Positions 33,173 to 41,061 of a stretch of 43,905 nucleotides of DNA are shown piece by piece. The stretch spans positions 1 through 43,905 of the forward strand of contig QKEH01000083.1 of the NCBI GenBank assembly GCA_003252385.1, written 5' to 3'. Every line of letters begins with the position of its first letter. The first letter of the stretch is position 1. The position numbers were made by a program, and so were the translations under genes. The DNA is from Bacteroidota bacterium (GTDB lineage Bacteria > Bacteroidota > Bacteroidia > Bacteroidales > UBA10428). The notes beneath the pieces are model-generated. The model had not been told where the DNA came from. It saw only the letters and a list, made by a program, of their open reading frames with translations, and ran no database searches.

Positions 33173-35551
33173 ATGACTCCATGCAATTGCAGAACTATTC
33201 TGTCCGTTTCTCTGATAGTTCTAACTTTAACGGCATCCTCTCAGGTTCGTGTCAGCGGATGGGTTCATGACAGCTGCACAGGTGAATCTTTAGTTCATGC
33301 CGTTATATTCGATAGCATTTCCCAGCGAAGTACCATTAGTAATAATTACGGTTTTTATTCCCTCCAACTCACGAAACAGCAAAAGGCTAAGCTATTTGTA
33401 TCTTTCCTGGGGTACCAAACTTTTTCTTGCGATGCTAATCTGCATGCCGACACCCTGATAAACCTACATCTCACTTCCAAACCTGAAGCCATCGAAGAAC
33501 TCGTTGTATCGGCTGAACGATCCATTCATACACAAGTTCAGATGAGTAGTATCAACCTTTCGAATGCTCAAATACAGCACCTGCCCGAAATCGGTGGAGA
33601 AACTGACATTCTGAAGGCATACCAGCTTATGCCAGGGATCATACAAGGAGGCGAAGGAAGCAGCAATATTCTGGTTCGCGGAGGAGAGTCCGATCAGAAC
33701 CTGATTCTGCTGGATGATGTTCCGTTGTATTATGTAAATCATCTTGGAGGCTTCGTATCGGTGTTTAATTCGGACATGATAAAAGATGCTTCATTGATCA
33801 AAGGAGGATTTCCGGCACGTTACGGAAATCGCTTATCCTCCATTATGGATGTTCGCATGAAGGATGGCAATACTCAGGAATGGGCGGGATCTGCAACCCT
33901 GGGCATGCTCACCTCACGCCTCAGTCTGGAAGGCCCTCTAAAACCGAATACCACCAGTATGATACTGTCCGTACGCCGGTTCATGTGGGATGTTCTGTAC
34001 TTACGCCCATTGTCCTATATCCTTTCTGAGGGCAATACCAATATTGGCTATTACTTTTACGATATTAATGCAAAAATTCAACATCGGATTTCATCCAAGA
34101 ACAGAGTCTATTTAAGTTTTTATCTGGGCGATGATAAAATTTCGACCCGGTTAAAAGAAAAAGAAGCGGTTTCAAAAGCACATGCAAAATTAAAATGGGG
34201 AAACATGTTAGGTGCAATTCGCTGGAATCATACTTATCATTCCCGGCTGTTTAGCAACATTACCGTTGCACATACACGCTTCAGGTATTTATCCGAAAAC
34301 AGCAACAAATTCAGATACGAAGAAGGGTACGAAGAAACCAACAGCAATCTGTATTCCGGCATCCGGGACATTAGCATAAAAATAGATTATGAATACTATC
34401 ACAATGATCGGTACACAGTTTTATTTGGTGCCGATCAGATCATCCATAACTTCAAACCCGGTGTATCCACATATAGCGAGTCGAAAAATAGTATCTCGTT
34501 GATTGACACCACATTCAATAATCAGAAACTATTCTCGTATGAGAATAATGTATACCTCGAAAACCAGCTAAATCTTGGAGACAAGATCAAATTAAATCTG
34601 GGCTTGCGCTTTAATGCTTACTATGACCTTAACCACCGGTATTTTTCCGTGGAGCCCCGGATCTCAGGATTGTTTCTGTTACACCCAAATATGAGCCTAA
34701 AGTATTCCTATACCCGGGTACAGCAAAACATTCATCAAATCGATTATCCCAATCTGTATTTACCAGGTGCCGATATATGGATTCCTACCATGAATGATAT
34801 TGTTCCGGAAAAAGCTTCGCAATATGCCATTGGACTGAGTGCAACTTCCCGGAACGACACGTATATATTTGAGATAGAAGGATACTATAAAGCCCTTAAA
34901 GATTTAATGTACCTTAAACCAGGAGCCGGCTTTAGCCATGGAATAGGCTGGGAAGACCAGATCGCACAAGGCGGAACCGGCCAGTCATACGGAACCGAAC
35001 TCCTGGTGCAGCGCAGAGGAAAATTACTGGAAGGCTGGGTAAGCTATTCATACTCTAGGAGTACGCGTAGTTTTGAAGGGGTTAATCAGGGGAAAGCCTT
35101 CCCTTTCCAATACGACCGACCTCATTCATTTAATGTACACGCAAGTTACAACGTAAGAAAAAATTTCAGCCTTTCAGCCCTATGGATTTACCAAACCGGC
35201 TTACCCATAACCTTACGAAACGGAACACTGGTAAGCCCTGACTTTAACTACCCGGGTGAAGAAAACCGGGTAAATGACCTTAACGTACCCTCGGAGTATG
35301 CCTTGTATACCTCCACAAATAGCTTACGCATTGAGAATTACCATCGACTGGATCTAAGCATGCAGCATAAAAAGCAAAAAAAACGAGGCGAACGAATATG
35401 GAAATTGAGCATTTACAATGCATACAATCGTATGAATCCGTATTTCTACTTCTGGAAAAGTGTTTCGATAAATGGAAATGAGGAATTACGACTTTACAAA
35501 AAAACATTATTCCCCATAATGCCCTCAATAAGTTACACCTTCAACTTCTGA
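33173..35551 (+). CDS. TonB-dependent outer-membrane receptor (operon A)
   Basis: A 792-residue protein with a signal peptide (about 1-24, ending LTLTASSQ), a carboxypeptidase-regulatory-like domain (VSGWVHDSCTGESLVHAVIF; about 25-105), a plug domain at about 125-240 (GGETDILKAYQLMPGIIQGG, SSNILVRGGESDQNLILLDD, IKGGFPARYGNRLSSIMDVR) and a beta-barrel ending in FNF. ATG 33173 is chosen because the signal peptide follows; the longer frame overlaps the DUF4249 gene. It is paralogous to the receptor at 38615-41005. Expected to import or bind a substrate captured by the DUF4249 partner using TonB energy. Confidence 0.93.
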   Translation: MTPCNCRTILSVSLIVLTLTASSQVRVSGWVHDSCTGESLVHAVIFDSISQRSTISNNYGFYSLQLTKQQKAKLFVSFLGYQTFSCDANLHADTLINLHLTSKPEAIEELVVSAERSIHTQVQMSSINLSNAQIQHLPEIGGETDILKAYQLMPGIIQGGEGSSNILVRGGESDQNLILLDDVPLYYVNHLGGFVSVFNSDMIKDASLIKGGFPARYGNRLSSIMDVRMKDGNTQEWAGSATLGMLTSRLSLEGPLKPNTTSMILSVRRFMWDVLYLRPLSYILSEGNTNIGYYFYDINAKIQHRISSKNRVYLSFYLGDDKISTRLKEKEAVSKAHAKLKWGNMLGAIRWNHTYHSRLFSNITVAHTRFRYLSENSNKFRYEEGYEETNSNLYSGIRDISIKIDYEYYHNDRYTVLFGADQIIHNFKPGVSTYSESKNSISLIDTTFNNQKLFSYENNVYLENQLNLGDKIKLNLGLRFNAYYDLNHRYFSVEPRISGLFLLHPNMSLKYSYTRVQQNIHQIDYPNLYLPGADIWIPTMNDIVPEKASQYAIGLSATSRNDTYIFEIEGYYKALKDLMYLKPGAGFSHGIGWEDQIAQGGTGQSYGTELLVQRRGKLLEGWVSYSYSRSTRSFEGVNQGKAFPFQYDRPHSFNVHASYNVRKNFSLSALWIYQTGLPITLRNGTLVSPDFNYPGEENRVNDLNVPSEYALYTSTNSLRIENYHRLDLSMQHKKQKKRGERIWKLSIYNAYNRMNPYFYFWKSVSINGNEELRLYKKTLFPIMPSISYTFNF

Positions 35552-35555
35552 AAAT

Positions 35556-36308
35556 ATGTTCTTTTCCAGGAAAACCCTGCTACGGATAATTTTGCCAATT
35601 ATCCTTCCGTTAGGTACAATTCATGCTACGAATCATAAAAACAAAATGGACATTGAACTTTCAATCTACACGGCTGGTTCCTCCACATCTGTCAACCATC
35701 TTTCAGGCCAAGTTAAGGCATCGGAATCCATATCACCAGTTGCAAGTGGCATGCTTCTATTTACCTATAAAACTGGGAGTCGGCATGGCATAACCACCGG
35801 AATAAACCTGTATAAAACCAATTGGGGTTTTCGATACCTTTTGGAGAAACAGCAATACCATTTACCCTTTGATATTTCGATTCCAGAGTACAATCCGGTT
35901 TGGGCAGTTAATCTTCCATTATTTTATACCTGCACCATTCCAGTTTCAGAAAAAATTCGTTGCAGTGCCGAATTAGGAGCATTTATTACCTATCCATTGC
36001 AGGTTGAAACCTCCAACTCCTCGAGTGGCTACACCAGTAGCGAGCAACAGCACATTTACCTGAATGTTGAATACACTCCGGTATCAGTAACCGGGGGCAT
36101 CTATACGGGATTTTCAGTAATCTATGCACTCAAACGGAATGCCCTGAAATTAGGCATATTTGCCAACATCCCACTGCAGAAACAAAGAATCGGATCCTAC
36201 GTATTTTTTCCGGAAAATCCGGAATTCTTTTCCACGGGGAATATTGAAAGTGGCTCGGGTTTACTGGGTATAAAGCTGGGGTTTGTTTTTACGGGAGCAA
36301 AGAAGTAG
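35556..36308 (+). CDS. Putative outer-membrane beta-barrel protein, last gene of operon A
   Basis: A 250-residue protein with an N-terminal signal peptide (MFFSRKTLLRIILPIILPLG). The rest alternates polar and aromatic residues (GMLLFTYKTGSRHGITTGIN, GIYTGFSVIYALKRNALKLG, LLGIKLGFVF) as in small outer-membrane barrels. No family recognised. It starts 4 nt after the receptor stop, so it is co-transcribed. Operon B has no counterpart. Confidence 0.75.
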   Translation: MFFSRKTLLRIILPIILPLGTIHATNHKNKMDIELSIYTAGSSTSVNHLSGQVKASESISPVASGMLLFTYKTGSRHGITTGINLYKTNWGFRYLLEKQQYHLPFDISIPEYNPVWAVNLPLFYTCTIPVSEKIRCSAELGAFITYPLQVETSNSSSGYTSSEQQHIYLNVEYTPVSVTGGIYTGFSVIYALKRNALKLGIFANIPLQKQRIGSYVFFPENPEFFSTGNIESGSGLLGIKLGFVFTGAKK

Positions 36309-36348
36309 TCTTCTGCAAAAACGCTGCATTGAAACCCGAACTAAAACG

Positions 36349-36653
36349 AACAATAAAAACACAGCCCAGATTTTGAAAAAAACGTATTATCATTGCATTA
36401 CCTAAAGGACTAACGTTAGAAAAAAATATGTAATTATTTAATCCCAAGCAAAAAGGCAGTTTTAACCAACACCACCAATAAGTAAAAATAAGGCAACAGA
36501 AAATTCCTGTACTGCCCCCCAAGGCGGGACACACGGGAGATGTAGCTGTGTGGCAACGGGCTACATACCCCTCCAAAGAAAAACCTTATCCAGCAGCAAA
36601 ATCGCGAAACCTACCTTGGGATTAGGCTATTAATTTTCCATTTAACAAGTCAA
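36349..36653 (+). repeat. Copy B of the duplicated non-coding leader
   Basis: Second copy of the element described at 30687-30997, located in the 356-nt gap between operon A and the small Cys-rich gene. It keeps CTAACGTTAG (36410-36419), GGCAGTTTTAACC, CTACATACCCCTC and GCGAAACCTAC. The A-run near its start is seven long rather than fourteen. Confidence 0.92.
36372..36395 (+). promoter_or_regulatory. Candidate promoter of operon B with shortened spacer
   Basis: TTTG at 36372-36375 and TATCATTG at 36388-36395 correspond to the promoter-like elements of copy A, but the spacer is only 12 nt because the A-tract has seven residues. By Bacteroidota promoter rules this spacing would be poor, so operon B may be weakly expressed or use another upstream element. 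Confidence 0.4.
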
Positions 36654-36664
36654 TGATAATAACT
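36402..36664 (+). promoter_or_regulatory. Structured 5' leader of operon B
   Basis: Pairs matching copy A: CTGCC 36512-36516 with GGCGG 36523-36527 (T-A becomes T-G); CACACGG 36530-36536 with CTGTGTG 36546-36552 (G-C becomes G-U); CCTTATCC 36584-36591 with GGATTAGG 36619-36626 (one mismatch). ATGTAGC (36540-36546) can also pair perfectly with GCTACAT (36570-36576); copy A has one mismatch there. Changes in the first two helices are compatible with pairing, as expected if the RNA fold matters. Confidence 0.5.
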
Positions 36665-37003
36665 ATGACGAAATATTTAAAATCAGCTTCCATTTTGACT
36701 TTACCATTTGTTGGCCGGCAATACTTGAAAAAATGCGGTCTTTGTCAGAGAAAGTGGCAAGATTGGTACATGGATTGGGCAAAAGTAGATGGCTGTGCAA
36801 GAATGAACTATTACTGTGTAGGTAATCCGGGAAGTGTTTTTGAAAACTGTGATTCCGATTCAGGTTCCAATAAGAAGAACGTGGATAAAATATTAGGATA
36901 TATTGCAGGAGCTGGATGTGCAGTTAACTGCTGGTGGATAAGAGGAACCTATTACTATAAGGATGGTGGTTATACAAAAGAGTGGTATCACGAATTCGAT
37001 TAA
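36665..37003 (+). CDS. Small Cys/Trp/Tyr-rich protein of unknown function, first gene of operon B
   Basis: A 112-residue protein. The start ATG at 36665 is chosen because it aligns with the start of operon A's first gene after the conserved leader; an in-frame ATG lies at 36653. It contains eight cysteines (KKCGLC, DGC, YYC, ENC, GAGCAVNC), six tryptophans and many tyrosines, with KWQDWYMDWAKVDGCARMNY near the middle and ILGYIAGAGCAVNCWWIRG later. The N-terminus (MTKYLKSASILTLPFVGRQY) is only weakly hydrophobic and is not a convincing Sec signal. No known bacteriocin or peptide family is recognised. The cysteine content suggests disulfides or metal binding, or post-translational modification. 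Possibly truncated or a recently replaced cargo gene. Confidence 0.65.
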   Translation: MTKYLKSASILTLPFVGRQYLKKCGLCQRKWQDWYMDWAKVDGCARMNYYCVGNPGSVFENCDSDSGSNKKNVDKILGYIAGAGCAVNCWWIRGTYYYKDGGYTKEWYHEFD

Positions 37004-37010
37004 GAACAAT

Positions 37011-37050
37011 CCGGCTGAAAGAAATCTTTCTCAGCCGGCTTTTACTTTTA
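37011..37050 (+). terminator. Terminator/attenuator after the first gene of operon B
   Basis: CCGGCTGA (37011-37018) pairs with TCAGCCGG (37031-37038); inner AAGA/TCTT-like pairs extend it; CTTTTACTTTT follows. It ends exactly at the DUF4249 start (37050), the same arrangement as in operon A but with unrelated sequence. Confidence 0.75.
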
Positions 37051-37991
37051 TGAAAGTTGTATTCCTGTTAACCCAGTTATGGTTAATACTAAGCTCCTGC
37101 TCACACGAGGAGGTTATTGACCCCGGGGCTTTGGACTTAAAGCAGCAGCTGGTGGTGTATTCCATACTTACCCCTGGCGATAGTTGCTATGTGTATGTGG
37201 GCAAAACATTCCTGTCAACCGATCATGCCGACAGTTACTCTAATCATGGGGTATATAATGCAAAGGTTATACTGGCCAACTCCGAAGGAAGGTCAATCAA
37301 CCTGTTGCAAGCCAGCCCCAAGCAATCCATCTATTGTTGCAGCCAGAATACATTCCCAATTCTGCCGGGGGCACAGTATAGGCTGGTAATCATGGCCGAG
37401 GGTTTCCCAACATTGAATGCTTCCACCCTTGTACCTGCCGAACCAACAACATTCACGCATATCGGTCAGCAAAACGTAGTGATCCCCGAAGATAATTACG
37501 AAGTAGAAGCGATCGAGATAAACTGCTATTGGCTCCTAGCAACAACTTCTGAACTCGGAACCTTCGTTACTACTTCGGTAGTTGAAGAATACACCGATAG
37601 TTCAGGAAGTTATCAAGATTCGTCATTTCATGATTTTTCCTGTGGCGATATCACCCAAACGGGAAACGAATATTCCGTTTCCTTCCAAACTCCTTATTAT
37701 CGGTATTCGGAGGTAATTACCGAATGTTCCTTTCCATCCCATCATTGCGAGGTAATCTCAAGTACCCTGCTTAGTGAGTTGCGAAGCATAACTATCTACC
37801 TCACCACAACCGATGAACACCTAAATAAGTTTTTGCAAGCTGCCAACCTGTATTCAGACATTTGGTTTACCAGCGATAGTTTTCTCGACCAGTTTCGAGG
37901 TATCCTTCCGGAATACACCAATATTGAAAACGGCGTTGGGGTGTTTGGAAGTTGTCTTCACCAATCCTATATTTTATACCCAAAATTATGA
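37050..37991 (+). CDS. DUF4249 family surface lipoprotein (operon B)
   Basis: A 313-residue lipoprotein: MKVVFLLTQLWLILSSC with the lipobox Cys17, then SHEEVIDPG. LKQQLVVYSILTPGDSCYVY, the V-x-NAKVILANSEG segment, ILPGAQYRLVIMAEGFPTLN and NIENGVGVFGS near the end fit the DUF4249 family, as does its place in a receptor operon. It is rich in cysteine compared with the operon A protein. The start at 37050 gives a proper signal peptide; the longer frame begins inside the preceding gene. It overlaps the next gene by 4 nt (ATGA). Confidence 0.82.
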   Translation: MKVVFLLTQLWLILSSCSHEEVIDPGALDLKQQLVVYSILTPGDSCYVYVGKTFLSTDHADSYSNHGVYNAKVILANSEGRSINLLQASPKQSIYCCSQNTFPILPGAQYRLVIMAEGFPTLNASTLVPAEPTTFTHIGQQNVVIPEDNYEVEAIEINCYWLLATTSELGTFVTTSVVEEYTDSSGSYQDSSFHDFSCGDITQTGNEYSVSFQTPYYRYSEVITECSFPSHHCEVISSTLLSELRSITIYLTTTDEHLNKFLQAANLYSDIWFTSDSFLDQFRGILPEYTNIENGVGVFGSCLHQSYILYPKL

Positions 37992-38605
37992 TCCATCGCA
38001 TTTTGCCTTTCATCATCTTAATTGCCATGAGTTCGTGCTTGGCCTACAAGCCCTTACCCGGAACAACATCCATCAAAAACCCACAACTTACCAGTGCCCG
38101 GAATATTAGTATCGTATACAGCCCCGACCCGCTCATCACCCCTGAATCCAACCACAAACTGTATAAAAAAACACAGCGCAAGGAGGTATGGTTTATTCCG
38201 GTCCGTGTGGTAAATAACGATACGAGAGCCTTCGTGCCAACCTCAGAAAATATTGAAGTTATTGCGGATTTTGAACGGGCTGATATTGTCGCTCGTGAAG
38301 AATACTATCCCCAGATAAAATATAAGGCACTACCCTGTTTCATATGGCTGGGAGCAGGATTGCTGGGTAGTTTTTCTTATTCCACCGAAGGGATAAATTA
38401 CAAACCATTCAATCCATTTTCGTTACTGTTTCTTCCTGGAGCTTACTATGCAATAAGAAACCACCGATGGAACAAGGAATTAAATCAAGAAACTGAACTG
38501 AAGGATGTATTAAACCGCACCCTTGCACCGGGGGAGGTGTTAGAAGGCTATCTATGCATTAGAGCAACCCAGGTTAATCAGCTTACTATTCGTTTAAGAC
38601 CCTAA
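37988..38605 (+). CDS. Small lipoprotein of unknown function (operon B)
   Basis: A 205-residue protein with a lipoprotein signal (MIHRILPFIILIAMSSC, Cys17) followed by YKPLPGTTSIKNPQ. The middle has a second hydrophobic stretch (KALPCFIWLGAGLLGSFSY; FNPFSLLFLPGAYYAI) and the C-terminus reads LAPGEVLEGYLCIRATQVNQ, a beta-rich pattern. No family recognised. It overlaps the DUF4249 gene by 4 nt and ends 9 nt before the receptor gene, so all three are translated together. Operon A has no counterpart. Confidence 0.8.
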   Translation: MIHRILPFIILIAMSSCLAYKPLPGTTSIKNPQLTSARNISIVYSPDPLITPESNHKLYKKTQRKEVWFIPVRVVNNDTRAFVPTSENIEVIADFERADIVAREEYYPQIKYKALPCFIWLGAGLLGSFSYSTEGINYKPFNPFSLLFLPGAYYAIRNHRWNKELNQETELKDVLNRTLAPGEVLEGYLCIRATQVNQLTIRLRP

Positions 38606-38614
38606 ACTTATGGT

Positions 38615-41005
38615 ATGAAGACATTGAAAATACTTTTCACATCTATTCAGATGATATTCTTTCATACTGTCTGTTCTGGGCAACTTCAGTACTACAAGGT
38701 TGAAGGACACATACAAAACGAACAAACCGGTGTTTTTGTGTCGAAACCCGAAATTTATGTTCCTGACATCAATAAATCCCTGGAGTCCAATAAAGAAGGT
38801 TTTTTTCAGATCATGCTCCCTTCCGGTACCCACATACTGATCATCTCTCATAAGGAATATCTTGAAAAAGGGTTTCCGTTACAAATACACAGCGATACAA
38901 CAGTAACAATCAAACTTACCCCACAACTCCGATCTTATTATATCGACGATGTAACCGTCACGGCTAATCCGTTGAACAAAGTATCCGATCCACATACCGG
39001 TTTGGAGCGAATAAATCCGACAACCATAAACCTGGTGCCTGTTATTGGAGGAGAACGAGACATTCTTAAAACACTCCAACATTTACCTGGGGTCAATACC
39101 GGAGCTGAAGGGTCGTCAGAAATAATGGTTCGCGGTGGTTCGTCCGCTCAAAATCTTTATCTGCTTGACGAGGCCACTATATATAATCCAAAGCATCTGT
39201 TAGGTTTCATCTCAACGTATAACCCTATGACCTTAGGTAGCGTGGATTTTTATAAAGGGGGATTCCCTTCCCGCTATGGAGGGAGGTTATCGTCCATAAT
39301 CGATGCCAATTCTAAGGCTCCTAATCACAACAAACTTCAGGGTGAATGCAGTGTGGGTACAATCTCATCCAAAGCATATATTCAAATACCGGTTATCCCT
39401 GAAAGTTCATCACTTTTTCTCAGTGCGCGCCGAACTTACTTCGATTTGTTGATTTATCCTTTTCAGGATAAAAATTTACGGGAATCCTTGAATTTTCACG
39501 ATCTGTATGCCAAATATTCCCACAGCATAACCAATGGCTCGTTGCAATTCAGTATTTATCACGATCGCGACAAACAGTATTCCTTGTTTGCCCCCCGTTC
39601 CAATCAACTGATCAAAGATGACCTGAGCATTACCAAGCAAAACCTTTTAGCGGGCTTAACCTGGAACCAAAAGTACCAGCGATGGAATACAATTTTTTCT
39701 GCCTCCTACATTAAATACGGACTAACCCTTGCCGACAAAAAAGAAAGACCCGACTCTATCGAAACCCTGACAAAAGAATTTAAGTCAGGTATTACCGATC
39801 TCAAGTTGAGCAACCGGGCAACCTACCCATTTACGAAACGCAGCCAGCTACAGCTTGGCATGGAATATATCTATCATGGTTTTAACCCGGCAAGCTTTAA
39901 GCATACCGATTATGCTTTAGATACCTTAATTGAACGGATTACCCCCTGTTATCAACATGAATTGAGCCTTCATTCCGAAATTACCCACCGTTTGGAACAA
40001 GGGCATACCATCTCATTAGGTATTCGAGCAACCGACTATCTTCAGAATGGAAATTCCGACTATTCCATTGAACCTCGTTTGCTGTTCAGCTATCAGGTGC
40101 ACAAACGGATAGCACTCAAAACTTCGTACACCCGAATGAGCCAATCGGCTCATTTGCTGTGCAATCCAGGACTGGGGCAACCCTTGGATATTTGGATCTC
40201 ATCATACGAGCAAATTCCCTATGAATTTTCCAATCAATATACCTTAGGTTTATATTCTCAACTCTTTGCGAGTTCGAATTCACTTTTTGCGAGTGTTGAA
40301 GGTTACTACAAAACCCTCCATCGGGTGGTGGAATATCGCGACGGTTACAGTTCAAGCAGTTTAACTTCTTTGCAAGGTGGGGCTTTTAATGATATTACAG
40401 AAATTATCACCACGGGAGAAGGAATATCTTATGGCATTGAGCATCTGGTGGAGAAGAAAAGTGGAAAACTGAAAGGATGGATCAGTTATACCTTGTCATG
40501 GACCAGTTATAGATTCCCCGAATTAAACCATGGAAAACCCTTCGCCCCCCGATACGACAGCCGCCACAATCTTTCCATTATCGGCAGTTATACGCTGAAT
40601 ACCAAATGGGCGGTTGGTTGGAGCTGGAAATATTACACCGGCCAGGCCATTACACTGCCTGAACAAACGTATGTTTTATATTTGCCCTCGCAAATAAATG
40701 GTCAAATTCCCGAAATGCCCGAAGAGTACCCACTATATATCCAGGGAGAAAGAAATACGCACCGCATGAAAGACTACCATACATTAAATATCGATGTCAA
40801 ACGTACCCTGCTTTTTAAGCGAACGACAGCCCTGTTGGAGTTTGGAGTTTACAATGCTTATAACCGGCATAACCCATACTATTACAAATACAGTATCAGT
40901 TATAAAGGATCGGATTCGGATCATCAGGGGCTTTATGATGCCGAATTAAAAGCAGTATCTGTATTTCCACTCATCCCCTTCATAAGTTTTAGTTGGAAAT
41001 TTTAA
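38615..41005 (+). CDS. TonB-dependent outer-membrane receptor (operon B)
   Basis: A 796-residue receptor: signal peptide about 1-23 (ending HTVCSGQ), carboxypeptidase-regulatory-like domain (VEGHIQNEQTGVFVSKPEIY), TonB-box region DDVTVTANPLNKV, plug at about 140-235 (GGERDILKTLQHLPGVNTGA, SSEIMVRGGSSAQNLYLLDE, YKGGFPSRYGGRLSSIIDAN) and a beta-barrel ending SFSWKF. The plug aligns closely with that of the operon A receptor, while the extracellular loops differ, so the two probably recognise different ligands. It is the last gene of the operon and is followed by a strong terminator. Confidence 0.93.
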   Translation: MKTLKILFTSIQMIFFHTVCSGQLQYYKVEGHIQNEQTGVFVSKPEIYVPDINKSLESNKEGFFQIMLPSGTHILIISHKEYLEKGFPLQIHSDTTVTIKLTPQLRSYYIDDVTVTANPLNKVSDPHTGLERINPTTINLVPVIGGERDILKTLQHLPGVNTGAEGSSEIMVRGGSSAQNLYLLDEATIYNPKHLLGFISTYNPMTLGSVDFYKGGFPSRYGGRLSSIIDANSKAPNHNKLQGECSVGTISSKAYIQIPVIPESSSLFLSARRTYFDLLIYPFQDKNLRESLNFHDLYAKYSHSITNGSLQFSIYHDRDKQYSLFAPRSNQLIKDDLSITKQNLLAGLTWNQKYQRWNTIFSASYIKYGLTLADKKERPDSIETLTKEFKSGITDLKLSNRATYPFTKRSQLQLGMEYIYHGFNPASFKHTDYALDTLIERITPCYQHELSLHSEITHRLEQGHTISLGIRATDYLQNGNSDYSIEPRLLFSYQVHKRIALKTSYTRMSQSAHLLCNPGLGQPLDIWISSYEQIPYEFSNQYTLGLYSQLFASSNSLFASVEGYYKTLHRVVEYRDGYSSSSLTSLQGGAFNDITEIITTGEGISYGIEHLVEKKSGKLKGWISYTLSWTSYRFPELNHGKPFAPRYDSRHNLSIIGSYTLNTKWAVGWSWKYYTGQAITLPEQTYVLYLPSQINGQIPEMPEEYPLYIQGERNTHRMKDYHTLNIDVKRTLLFKRTTALLEFGVYNAYNRHNPYYYKYSISYKGSDSDHQGLYDAELKAVSVFPLIPFISFSWKF

Positions 41006-41007
41006 AC

Positions 41008-41039
41008 AAAAGCCGGGCTATCATTATAGCCCGGCTTTT
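41008..41039. terminator. Bidirectional terminator between operon B and pgk
   Basis: A perfect 13-bp stem (AAAAGCCGGGCTA at 41008-41020 with its complement at 41027-41039) and a 6-nt loop. T-runs occur at the end of the stem on both strands, serving the convergent receptor gene and pgk. Confidence 0.93.
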
Positions 41040-41061
41040 AGCTCAATGGTAATTGAGTTTG

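Noticed and set aside
30687-36653. The duplicated leader as a MITE or insertion sequence
   Set aside because: No terminal inverted repeats or target duplications, and both copies stand in the same position and orientation relative to paralogous operons, which fits operon duplication better.
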